Source: Candidatus Poseidoniaceae archaeon
GTDB taxonomy: Archaea; Thermoplasmatota; Poseidoniia; Poseidoniales; Poseidoniaceae
Direction of reading: 5' to 3'
NCBI GenBank assembly: GCA_938075675.1
Contig: CALJHE010000001.1
Span: 1 to 64,000 of the forward strand
Length of the DNA: 64,000 nucleotides
This document shows positions 7,658-16,363 of the stretch, piece by piece. Both the position numbers and the translations under genes were made by a program. The number at the start of each line of letters is the position of its first letter. The stretch's first letter is position 1. The notes below the pieces were generated by a model. It had not been told where the DNA came from. It worked only from the letters and a program-made list of their open reading frames with translations, and made no database searches.

Positions 7658-8868
7658 TCAACCAGCCATTCATGCTCATCGTACGACTGTTCTTCAACTC
7701 CAGTCGGTTCTTTCGTCTCGACAACTGGCTGCTCCTTTTGCTGTTTGGCAAGGGCCCGTTCGTGCTTACGGGCAGATTCCTCTTCAGCCAAACGCGCTTT
7801 TTCGGCTCGTAATTTGGCATGTCGAACCGAACCCGTGTCCTGTTCCTGAATTCGTTCATTTTCTGCATCTTGTTGGCCTTCAATCAACAGACTAACTTCC
7901 TCAAAAGTTTCTATTTGAGGCCACATATCTTCCAAATAAATGACCCCATCTGGCACGCTGTCTTGAGTTATTGAAGCAAAACCTCGATGGGTGAGGAATA
8001 GTCCTGCAATAAAAGAAGCCACTTTCGCCTCGTCATCGTAGCCTTCCGGGACAGAGCCAAAGGTTTGTTCTAAAATTGGTTTCAACGAATCCATGACCAC
8101 CAAAACGGGAACTTTTGACGAGCCCGAATCAATACAAGAGGACCTCAACGCTTGCCAGCAGCGTTTGATATCGCCTTCAAGGTCTTCGTTGTGCATACGC
8201 CCCCCGACATCGGAAAGATACTCTTGCAGTTCTGCTTCGTGTGCAAGTCGATTTTCCTCTCTTAGTCGGAGCGATTCTGCGTCGTCAGAAGCATCCTTGA
8301 AAGCTGAAAGTAATTCTACCAAAGTCACAGGTCGACCTTCATCACGTCGAACACGGTTCTCTAACAAATCCGGAAGGAACTCATCAGCAGTGCCTTGAAG
8401 AATGGAATTGGTGAAGAAAAAGTCTTCATCGTTGTAATCTGCTTCCCATCCGAATCCGAGACCATCGTCCCATTCGTCTTCCACATCAATGTGTTGAACA
8501 CGGTCAAACAAATCTTCTGCTTGGTGATGAAGAACTTCCCATGACATACGTATGAGACGGCCGCATGCAGGAAGGTCAAGGGTGGCTGCGTCTGATTTAA
8601 CACGGCTGGTGAAGACTTTGAGAAAGTTCGACAGGTCAATGTTCCAAGCATCGAGCCCCTCGTCACGGACCAAGGACAGAACAAGAGCGACAGAACGGTC
8701 AAATGGATCAACGAGCGTTTGATGCTCTGCCTCTTCACGTTCTGCAATCGCCATGATTTTGTCACCGAACAGAGCTGCTTCTTGCGATTCTTCACCCGAC
8801 GCCAACAATTGATCGATAACATCCTGCCTCAGGAACCATTTATCCAATCCAGACTGTTGTTCACTCAT
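7654..8868 (-). CDS. scpA: Segregation and condensation protein ScpA (kleisin)
   Basis: ScpA is the kleisin that closes the SMC ring. The N-terminal half has the family core around DPFDRSVALVLSLVRDEGLDAWNIDLSNFLKVF, close to the bacterial 'LLxLIxKxxLDIxDIPIxxIxxQY' region. At 404 residues it is much longer than the usual 250 or so: residues 110-260 are highly acidic, and the last 80 residues are a charged predicted helix rich in Ala, Arg, Glu and Lys. Fold and SMC contact are inferred from family and context. A GAGGTGA Shine-Dalgarno lies 6 bases before the ATG, and the gene follows smc by 9 bases. Confidence 0.92.
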   Translation of the reverse strand: MSEQQSGLDKWFLRQDVIDQLLASGEESQEAALFGDKIMAIAEREEAEHQTLVDPFDRSVALVLSLVRDEGLDAWNIDLSNFLKVFTSRVKSDAATLDLPACGRLIRMSWEVLHHQAEDLFDRVQHIDVEDEWDDGLGFGWEADYNDEDFFFTNSILQGTADEFLPDLLENRVRRDEGRPVTLVELLSAFKDASDDAESLRLREENRLAHEAELQEYLSDVGGRMHNEDLEGDIKRCWQALRSSCIDSGSSKVPVLVVMDSLKPILEQTFGSVPEGYDDEAKVASFIAGLFLTHRGFASITQDSVPDGVIYLEDMWPQIETFEEVSLLIEGQQDAENERIQEQDTGSVRHAKLRAEKARLAEEESARKHERALAKQQKEQPVVETKEPTGVEEQSYDEHEWLVE

Positions 8869-8877
8869 GTGTTCACC

Positions 8878-11800
8878 TCAAACTGTTTCTTCTTCAATGT
8901 CAGTCGATTCAATTGCTAACTCTTCTTCAGCCTCGGCAGCCTTGACTGCATGAGCGACCTCTGCGTATTCTTCGATATCTTCGGTCAAATCCACAGTTCG
9001 TTCAGCAAGCGCTTCGAGTCCCGTTGTTGAATGCTCATCGGATTGAATGGTTGGCATGTGATTGAGCAGTCCACCAAGGCTGCTTGGTGTGGCCAGAGGC
9101 TCAGGGACGATTGGCATTTCATGGGTAGCTGCTGATGCTTCTTCGATACGAGAATTGTTCTTTTCATTGTCCTTTTCAGCCTCAGCAAGGGCTCTTTCAC
9201 CCAAAGCAATCGCCTTTTCACGGTCAAAGTCAACGATTCTTCTGCTGCAACCGTCTCCACCGTGCGTAATGCCGATGTGATGGTCAGCAAGCCGAAGTGA
9301 AACTTTGCGCAATGTGACCATGATGAACTGAGCACGCTTACTGCGTTCACGGCACATCAATGCAATGCGTTCAGCGTTGTACCCATCGAGGTTCTGGTCG
9401 ACTTCATCGAAATAATAGAACGGACTTGGATCGTAATCTTGGATGGCGAAAATGAGTGCTAATGCGGCCATAGATTGCTCTCCACCCGATAATTGGTGTC
9501 GAGTAACCTTAGCGGATTTGCCGCGAGGCTGTGCCCATAGTTCGAGACCACCTTTGAACGGTTCATCTTCGTTTTCGAGGAACAGTTCTCCACGGCCACC
9601 ATCACTCAGTGACTTGTAAGCGACCTTGAAGTTTTCATTGACCTTTTCCAAGACCTTAATCAGGCGTTCTTTGCGCTGTTCTTCGAGTTTTCCGGTGACG
9701 TCAATGAGATGTTTTCGACGTTGCTGCAAGACCTTGAAATCACCTTTCATTTCAGAAAGTCTCGCTTCACAAGCATCGTATTGCTCGATAGCGAGCATGT
9801 TGACAGGGCCATGGAAATCGAGGCGACGCTGAAGTGCACGCTCATTTCGCTCAGCATCCCCTACGCTTGGTAGAGACACGCCTTCGGCAGCAGGCTCGAT
9901 GTTGTTTTCAGACATCTCGAGTCGGTTTTCACGAATTGATTCATCTTTGAGTAGAAGCGCACGCCCCATCTCTTCAACCATACCTCGTCGGGAACGAGCA
10001 TCAAGGGCTTTTTGTTGGAGTTTGACCTGAAGACTGGTTCGTTCTTCGATAAGTTCCAACCGTTCGTCCTCAAGTCCTTGGTTTTCTTCAAGGTACTGTG
10101 AACGCTCCTCTTCCTTTGCCCTTAACTCTATAGAATCAGTGGCAACACCTGCTTGCAGGGAATCAATTCGTTCACTTCGAGTGATTGCATTGCCCTCAAG
10201 CAAGAGGATACGCTTGTTAATTTCATCGACTCTATTTTTCAAAAGTGATTGGTGGTTCGCATCGCCGTTGAGTGAAATTTGTGCTTGTGCTTTCGTACTT
10301 TCAGCCTCGATACGTTTCACCTTCGCTGCATGTAGGCGATCTTTGAGGTGAACTGGACTGGCTTCTTCAAGTTGGTTTTGAGCAGTAGAGCGTACTTCAT
10401 TCATTGCAGCGAGGTGTTGTTGCGCACCGTCAAGTTCACGCAATTTTGTTGAACCTTCCAGTCGCAATTCACCGAGCCGCTTCTCAAGTGTGGCAACATT
10501 ACCAAGAGCGGTGATGTGATTACTTTTCACTTGCTTGTGTTCAGCCCTCCATTCTTGGAAGCGAACAGCGTGTTCGCCATCGGTAAGATCATTTATTTTC
10601 GAACGAAGTTCGGTTTGAACTCTTCGGGCGTCTGCGAGAGCTCCGTTGACAGTATCCGACATTATTCGGAATCGTTCTACATCGGCTGAGAGGGTTTCAA
10701 CTTCGCTGGCACCCTGAATATTACCTCCGAAGGCGACCATGGATTTTCTCTTCGACCCTCCAACCATTGCACCACCGGCTTCGGTAACATCTCCTCGAAG
10801 CGTTACGAGTCGGACACCACCCATGTTGGCACGGGCGGTAGACATGTTGTCGACAATCAATGTATTGCGGAGAACAAAGCGCACTGCCACATCAATTCGA
10901 GGATCATAATCTAATAATTCACTGGCGAAACCGATCACACCAGGTTTACGAGAAACCATCAACGCCTTACCTGCTGCACGTGATTGAGTGAGTTTGTTTA
11001 ACGGCAAAAAGGTTGCTCGTCCTGCCTTATTTTGTGACAACCATTGAATGGCACGTGCTGCATCTTCATCGCTGTCAACAACAACGGAAGTCATTCCACC
11101 GCCGACGGCAGTAGCAAGTGCATCGTTGTGAGAAGGGTCTCTCGGTTGACAGAGTTCTGCAACAGTACCGATGACTCCTCGGAGTTCACCGCGGTCTCTT
11201 GCAGCCATAATAGCGGCTGCACCACCGGCCATACCTCTCGCACCACTCTTGTTTTCCAACTCGTTCTTTGCAGTGTTGAGGCGCCGTTCTGTTTCACGTA
11301 GACGTGTTTCAATCGACTGAGATTCCTCAAGTAATTTCGCTTCTGAACGTTGTGCAGTGAGTAGTTTTTCGGCAAGTTGTTTGCGGTTCTGGTCAGGAGC
11401 GTTTGCTCCGAGTTCTTCACCGACGAGTTCGGACTCACCCAATGCGAGACGAGCGGTTTCCGCTGCTTCCTGAGAGGCAGATATTTGTTCATCGAGCATT
11501 TCTGCTTGTGTAGCAACTCGATTCACCTCTTCTTGAGCCAGATTAAGGGCTGCAGTAGCTGATTCAGTATCGGATACTGCTTTCGAAAGAGCACGTGAAA
11601 GTTCAGCATTGGCGGTGCCGGATGACTCGAGCAACTCTTGCACCTCCGACTCTTCTTTCTTAGCCTCAGCAAGTGCTTTCTCTGAATTTTCAAGGTCAGT
11701 GCGAGCGTTCGCTAATCCTTGCTTGAATTCGTCGAGTGAATCGGCAGCCTGTTGCAGAGATGAAGCCAAGTCAACCAATTCTGCTTTATCCTCAATGTCT

Positions 11801-12780
11801 TTTTCTTCAGCCTCGTCGATACGGTCACCGCTGGTCGCAATCCGGATTTGGAGTTGGTTAATAGCGGCAAGAAGGCCATTTGAATCGCCCCCCATGAGGT
11901 CTTCGATTTGCTTCTGCAGCACCCCGATTTGGTCTTCTAATCCGAGAAGAACTTGGGCGCCTTCCTTGACTTCTGCCTCCATCTGTGTGGCTTCACCTTC
12001 GATACGAGAGCGTTCTTCAACCATATAGGTGCGTTCTGAAATTTGACTTGCTAACTTCGATTGAGCGGAAACGATTCGAGCAGTTTGGAGTTCTTTAACC
12101 AAATCTTGAACTTTGAGTGCTAGGTTTTTCTCCTTGGTCAAATCGCGTAGTCGAACTTTTTGTTCTTCCTCCAGTAACCCAATCCGTTCAATGTAGCCCT
12201 CAACCATTTCTTTTTGGCGTTCAGCCTTTCGAATCTCATCATCGTAAGAAGTGACTCCGGCAACGCCATCCAAAACTTTCCTACGCTCCTTTGCGGTCAT
12301 CTTGGCCAGTTTTGTAACGTCGCCTTGGAGAACAATGTTGTAGCCATCTGGCCGAGCATTCGCAGCACCAAGCAAACGGTGGAATGTTTTCTGACTGCTT
12401 TCCTCTCCATCGAGTAAGTAAGTTGTAACAATGTTGTTTGCTTTGGTGAGACGTACAGCGCGTGTCATTCGAACTTCATCTTGTTCAATCGGAAGTCTTC
12501 GGCGGCCGTTGGTCAGCAATGGATTTGCAAAAACGAGCGTTACTTCACACGATCGAGCAGGTTTCGAATTCTTGCCACCGTTGAAGATGAGGTCTTTGGC
12601 GTTTTGAGCGCGAATCACCTTGTTACTCCGAGGTCCGAGAACGAATTGTATGGCGTCACCACAATTCGATTTCCCTGATCCATTCGGACCGGTAATGGCT
12701 GTAAATCCTCGGTCAAGTGGGACGGTAATTTCACCCTTGAACGATTTGAAGTTTGAAATTTCCAGTGCTTGAAGATACAT
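8878..12780 (-). CDS. smc: Chromosome partition protein SMC
   Basis: SMC is the ATPase arm of the condensin ring. Visible parts from the N-terminus: YLQALEISNFKSF, Walker A GPNGSGKSN, a long coiled coil, a hinge at about residues 520-650 (GVIGTVAELC...AVGGGMTSVVVD), a second coiled coil, the ABC signature LSGGEQSM, and Walker B PFYYFDEVDQNLDG. The protein is 1300 residues from the ATG at 12780; the ORF track extends it to 12876, but GAGGG just before 12780 and the canonical MYLQALEISNF start decide the shorter form. Residues after about 1190 form an acidic tail beyond the head domain, absent from typical SMCs. First gene of the smc-scpA-scpB operon. Confidence 0.97.
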   Translation of the reverse strand: MYLQALEISNFKSFKGEITVPLDRGFTAITGPNGSGKSNCGDAIQFVLGPRSNKVIRAQNAKDLIFNGGKNSKPARSCEVTLVFANPLLTNGRRRLPIEQDEVRMTRAVRLTKANNIVTTYLLDGEESSQKTFHRLLGAANARPDGYNIVLQGDVTKLAKMTAKERRKVLDGVAGVTSYDDEIRKAERQKEMVEGYIERIGLLEEEQKVRLRDLTKEKNLALKVQDLVKELQTARIVSAQSKLASQISERTYMVEERSRIEGEATQMEAEVKEGAQVLLGLEDQIGVLQKQIEDLMGGDSNGLLAAINQLQIRIATSGDRIDEAEEKDIEDKAELVDLASSLQQAADSLDEFKQGLANARTDLENSEKALAEAKKEESEVQELLESSGTANAELSRALSKAVSDTESATAALNLAQEEVNRVATQAEMLDEQISASQEAAETARLALGESELVGEELGANAPDQNRKQLAEKLLTAQRSEAKLLEESQSIETRLRETERRLNTAKNELENKSGARGMAGGAAAIMAARDRGELRGVIGTVAELCQPRDPSHNDALATAVGGGMTSVVVDSDEDAARAIQWLSQNKAGRATFLPLNKLTQSRAAGKALMVSRKPGVIGFASELLDYDPRIDVAVRFVLRNTLIVDNMSTARANMGGVRLVTLRGDVTEAGGAMVGGSKRKSMVAFGGNIQGASEVETLSADVERFRIMSDTVNGALADARRVQTELRSKINDLTDGEHAVRFQEWRAEHKQVKSNHITALGNVATLEKRLGELRLEGSTKLRELDGAQQHLAAMNEVRSTAQNQLEEASPVHLKDRLHAAKVKRIEAESTKAQAQISLNGDANHQSLLKNRVDEINKRILLLEGNAITRSERIDSLQAGVATDSIELRAKEEERSQYLEENQGLEDERLELIEERTSLQVKLQQKALDARSRRGMVEEMGRALLLKDESIRENRLEMSENNIEPAAEGVSLPSVGDAERNERALQRRLDFHGPVNMLAIEQYDACEARLSEMKGDFKVLQQRRKHLIDVTGKLEEQRKERLIKVLEKVNENFKVAYKSLSDGGRGELFLENEDEPFKGGLELWAQPRGKSAKVTRHQLSGGEQSMAALALIFAIQDYDPSPFYYFDEVDQNLDGYNAERIALMCRERSKRAQFIMVTLRKVSLRLADHHIGITHGGDGCSRRIVDFDREKAIALGERALAEAEKDNEKNNSRIEEASAATHEMPIVPEPLATPSSLGGLLNHMPTIQSDEHSTTGLEALAERTVDLTEDIEEYAEVAHAVKAAEAEEELAIESTDIEEETV

Positions 12781-12932
12781 CCCTATCCCTCTAATCGAAG
12801 TATGTTGCCTCGACCTTATCCGCGACACCCATCCCCCACGGGTCTTAAACAATGCGAGTGATGAGGGGTCAGTCACGCGCTTTTGACCATAGTAAGTCCG
12901 AAGCCGAAGAGGCGTATTTTCGTCTGGAAAAT

Positions 12933-12949
12933 GTGATAAAAAGAATCAC
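12933..12949 (-). terminator. Short hairpin with T-tract at a gene end
   Basis: GTGAT and ATCAC flank a loop that on the minus strand reads TTCTTTTTA and lies directly at the stop codon of the 12946-13725 gene. A T-tract after the stop is the usual archaeal termination signal, and the flanking dyad would add a small hairpin. It would separate this gene from smc, which has its own Shine-Dalgarno downstream. Confidence 0.4.
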
Positions 12950-13725
12950 AGTGTGCCGGTTTGGTTGCAATCGACGCAACCACCACCTTTGCAATATGGA
13001 CATGTCGCTAAAACCTTGATACTTTTTGAGGCAGTTCGACGCATGTGCAATTGTGAATCTTTCTTGAGTAGACGCGAGCGAGAAATTCGTTGCGTCGCGC
13101 CACTTCGTGAATTGAGTGACATTTTGACTGAGCCAAAGGTTCCACGGAATGTATCGGCTACGGCTCTTCTCTTGTTCAATCGATCACGAGCCTGTTCGAT
13201 GCCCTCTGCTTCCCAGTATTTTGGTCCCGCCATGAGGAATGAGCCGATGGCAGCCATGATGCATTGGACGATGAACGGTGAAACTGCAAAGGGAATCAAT
13301 TCAGCAATTCCTGTCGAACTCGCAGCCCTCGGTAAAAATTCGAGTCGATCCAACACAGCGAGGGTGAAAAGGACAGCACCTGTTCCGAAAAGAATGTGAT
13401 ACCGACGTTGACTACGTCGGCCAACTCGCGTAAATCCGACTCGCCCATAGAGCAAAACGAATAAGCCAAGACAGAGGAACAGAATATCGATACCGTCCCA
13501 CATCCCGGTTGCCTGGAGGCAGTATGATTCATCTCCGTTAGCAAGTTCCGCCTCGATTGTTGGAATTGCACAATGCGGCTCAAACATCCGAGTGATGACC
13601 ATTTTCGAATCAGGAGCACCTTCTATGAAATAAGGAGCCATTTTACCCATGCCAGCATTTCCAATCGAAAAGCCCGCAAGTGAGATTCCAAAGAGGATGC
13701 CGACGAGGTCACGAATACTCGCCAT
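12946..13725 (-). CDS. Membrane protein with C-terminal CxxCxGxGCxxCxxTG zinc motif
   Basis: A 259-residue protein of no family I recognise. Four hydrophobic segments lie at about residues 7-27, 75-95, 105-125 and 145-168, the first followed by an outer loop with two cysteines (EPHCAIP, ESYCLQ) that could form a disulfide. The second half is basic and cytoplasmic by the positive-inside rule. The last 20 residues hold CPYCKGGGCVDCNQTGTL, a single DnaJ-like or rubredoxin-like cysteine cluster able to bind zinc. It lies between smc and the divergent nadB gene, and neither neighbour suggests a role. Confidence 0.7.
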   Translation of the reverse strand: MASIRDLVGILFGISLAGFSIGNAGMGKMAPYFIEGAPDSKMVITRMFEPHCAIPTIEAELANGDESYCLQATGMWDGIDILFLCLGLFVLLYGRVGFTRVGRRSQRRYHILFGTGAVLFTLAVLDRLEFLPRAASSTGIAELIPFAVSPFIVQCIMAAIGSFLMAGPKYWEAEGIEQARDRLNKRRAVADTFRGTFGSVKMSLNSRSGATQRISRSRLLKKDSQLHMRRTASKSIKVLATCPYCKGGGCVDCNQTGTL

Positions 13726-13815
13726 GACACCTGTAGAACTGGGCCGAACATAGCCGTTTCGCTGCCGATGGGGTGAAATGTGTCACCATGCACCCAACAC
13801 CAAGGAGGGCGCTGA

Positions 13816-15441
13816 ATGGCGAAGATTGTCATCATTGGAAGTGGAATTGCGGGATTGTTTGCTGCTTTACGCTTGGCCGATGCCGGTCATACGGTGACCG
13901 TTATCACCAAGCAACGTCCTATCGATTCATCCACAAATTGGGCTCAAGGCGGGATTGCTGCGATTCTGGACAAAACAGACGGAATCGGCTTGGAATCTCA
14001 CATCAAAGACACACTTACCAGCGGCGACGGTTTATGCGACGAGCAGGTGGTTCGGAGTGTCATCGAGGAATCTGGTGAACGCATTCGTGACCTACTCAAT
14101 ATTGGGGTCCAATTTGAGACCGATGAAAACGGAGAGTTCCATTATGCCAAAGAGGGCGGACACTCGGAACGTAGAATCCTCCATGCTAAAGATGCAACAG
14201 GAAAAGAGATTGAGCGGGCATTAAATGACGCTGCGAGCACGCACAACAACATCATACTCAAACCGAATACACTGGCGATGGATTTAATTCAACGGGAACA
14301 CCAAAACCCCGAGAAAGGAATCGCAGGTGTATGGTGTCTCGACCAAGAAAAGAATTCGGTGTTCACGGAGCCTGCCGACGTACTGATGCTCGCTACAGGC
14401 GGCGTGGGACAGTTATGGTCGCAAACGACCAATCCCCCTGTCGCCACTGGTGATGGCCTAGCAATGGCATATAGAGCAGGTGCTGCGGTCAAGGACATGG
14501 CGTTCATTCAATTCCACCCCACTGCATTAGCCATTGACTCCGACCGCCCCTTCCTCATCACAGAGGCTGTTCGTGGCGAAGGAGGCGTAATATTGGACAA
14601 CCAAGGATTTAGCTTATGGCAAACCGATATGAAAAACCAAAAGGATTCTTTCTTGTTGCCTCATTCCTATTCATTCACGCTCAAACATTCACCGCTTGGC
14701 TCGATGGCTACACGAGACATTGTCGCTCGAGCAATTGACCAGCGGTTGAAAGAAACAGGAGAAAACCATGTTTGTCTGGTCACGTCCCACTTAAACCAAG
14801 AGCATCTTGCAGACCATTTCCCAACTGTTCAAGAACGCCTCGATCGACATGGTTTGAAATTAGGAAGGGACCCACTTCCGGTCTCCCCCGCAGCACATTA
14901 CATCGTAGGCGGATTGGCAGTCGACGAATTCGGCCGACCGCACAGCAGAGAATCAGGGAAACCCTTACCCCACCTCTATGCCATCGGAGAAGTTGCCTGC
15001 ACAGGCATGCATGGCGCAAACCGATTGGCATCAAACAGTCTCCTTGAGGCGGTAGTTTACGCCGCACGGGCTGCGAACCACATTATCGGTTCAGAACCAG
15101 AAAGCCTTGATACTCCGTTACCGGAATGGCGTGCAGATGGGCTTGAAGACCTGACTGAACACGTTTCCGTAGCCAACGACCGAGAAGCCCTAACCAACAC
15201 GATGTCAAGAGAAGTCGGCATCGTTCGAAGATTCAATCGACTCCACAGGGCGAAACGCCGATTGCAATTGCTTAGCAAGGAGGTGGACTATATCTGGAGA
15301 AGCGCCTTACCTTCACGTGAAATTGTCGAATTACGAAACCTCATCCTCGTAGGACAACTGGTCACCGAAGATTCACTCGCCAGGCAAGAAAATCGTGGCC
15401 TTCACTTCAACACAGACCTTATTCAGCGTGAAGAGCAGTAA
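13816..15441 (+). CDS. nadB: L-aspartate oxidase
   Basis: NadB oxidises L-aspartate to iminoaspartate, the first step of NAD synthesis by the aspartate route. The FAD-binding GSGIAGLFAALRLADAG opens the protein; SSTNWAQGGIAAI, the NadB/FrdA substrate loop IQFHPTAL, AAHYIVGGLAVD and GMHGANRLASNSLLEA follow in family order, and a helical C-terminal domain runs to residue 541. AAGGAGG lies 8 bases before the ATG at 13816. Succinate dehydrogenase is the main confusable relative, but length, the NWAQGGIA motif and solitary position favour NadB. It overlaps the convergent panE gene by 23 bases. NadA and NadC are not in the window. Confidence 0.92.
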   Translation: MAKIVIIGSGIAGLFAALRLADAGHTVTVITKQRPIDSSTNWAQGGIAAILDKTDGIGLESHIKDTLTSGDGLCDEQVVRSVIEESGERIRDLLNIGVQFETDENGEFHYAKEGGHSERRILHAKDATGKEIERALNDAASTHNNIILKPNTLAMDLIQREHQNPEKGIAGVWCLDQEKNSVFTEPADVLMLATGGVGQLWSQTTNPPVATGDGLAMAYRAGAAVKDMAFIQFHPTALAIDSDRPFLITEAVRGEGGVILDNQGFSLWQTDMKNQKDSFLLPHSYSFTLKHSPLGSMATRDIVARAIDQRLKETGENHVCLVTSHLNQEHLADHFPTVQERLDRHGLKLGRDPLPVSPAAHYIVGGLAVDEFGRPHSRESGKPLPHLYAIGEVACTGMHGANRLASNSLLEAVVYAARAANHIIGSEPESLDTPLPEWRADGLEDLTEHVSVANDREALTNTMSREVGIVRRFNRLHRAKRRLQLLSKEVDYIWRSALPSREIVELRNLILVGQLVTEDSLARQENRGLHFNTDLIQREEQ

Positions 15442-16354
15442 CCATCGCCACCAACATTTGGTTGAGTGGAGTCGCAATCCCTGCACGTTCGCCACGTTCG
15501 ACAATTGCTTGATTGAGCACTGAGATCTCGGTTTTTCTGCCGCTGCGAAGGTCCTGCAACATGCTGCACATGTTGCTTGAAGTTGCCACAAGAACATGAC
15601 GAAGTTGCTCTTCCAATTCGGAATTAGAGGGGAGGGATACTCGTTCTTGGCGAGCGACAGCAGCACCCTCTAACATCGTCGAAAAGGCCGATGAAAAAAG
15701 GTCCGGCCGTAGCAATTCACCGTTTTCGACGCCTGTGAGGGCTGCAATAGGATTGATGGCAATGTTGAGCAATACTTTGCGCCAAACGGTGGCGACTCCA
15801 TCGGAAGACCATTCAGGGCATAGTCCAGCGTGCTGAAGGACATCCAATAGGGGTTGAGCCTCAGATTGCCCAGGCCCACCAGGCAACGCTCCAATCATCG
15901 TTTCCCCTTTTCCAGCCCAGTGAACAGTTCCGGCGGAAGGCCTCCAAGCCCCGTGCGTAGAAGTGGCTGCAAAAACGCGTTGGGGGCCAAGTACCTCTTG
16001 GCATCTCTCAGCGTGACCCAAACCGTTGCTCAAGCACAAAGCATAGCCATCAGATGTGAGCAACCTACGAGCAAGAGATGCAAGAGAGAGAGTCTGGTCG
16101 GCTTTTCCTGTCAAAAGAACATAGTCCATTGATCCCAAAGCCTCCGGTGGCAATCCAACTTCGTCGAGAGAGAAGAAAACATCAGCATTGGATACAAAGT
16201 ATTCAGATTCACCTTCAAGCTGAAGCCCTTCTGCAGCCATGTGAGCACCGTGTGTGCCGCGCCCATGAATAAGTAATTCAACGCCTTCGACTCGAGAGAG
16301 TAACGCAGCATAGAGTGAGCCAAGCGAACCTGACCCAAGAATGGCTACACGCAT
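15419..16354 (-). CDS. panE: 2-dehydropantoate 2-reductase
   Basis: A 311-residue ketopantoate reductase of the ApbA/PanE family, which makes pantoate for coenzyme A using NADPH. The dinucleotide-binding motif is ILGSGSLGSLYAALLS at the N-terminus, and the second domain begins at TVWRKVLLNIAINPIAALTG, containing the expected catalytic Lys and Asn of the family. The conserved acid and Ser in the last third (SSNMCSMLQDLRSGRKTEI) also fit. It ends within the 3' end of nadB, convergent, and its start lies 9 bases after the stop of the large membrane gene upstream, so the two may be co-transcribed. Confidence 0.85.
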   Translation of the reverse strand: MRVAILGSGSLGSLYAALLSRVEGVELLIHGRGTHGAHMAAEGLQLEGESEYFVSNADVFFSLDEVGLPPEALGSMDYVLLTGKADQTLSLASLARRLLTSDGYALCLSNGLGHAERCQEVLGPQRVFAATSTHGAWRPSAGTVHWAGKGETMIGALPGGPGQSEAQPLLDVLQHAGLCPEWSSDGVATVWRKVLLNIAINPIAALTGVENGELLRPDLFSSAFSTMLEGAAVARQERVSLPSNSELEEQLRHVLVATSSNMCSMLQDLRSGRKTEISVLNQAIVERGERAGIATPLNQMLVAMVTALHAE

Positions 16355-16363
16355 AAGAATCCC

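Noticed and set aside
12781-12876. N-terminal extension of SMC in the ORF track
   Set aside because: The extra 32 residues are unlike any SMC, and a Shine-Dalgarno stands directly before the MYLQALEISNF start.
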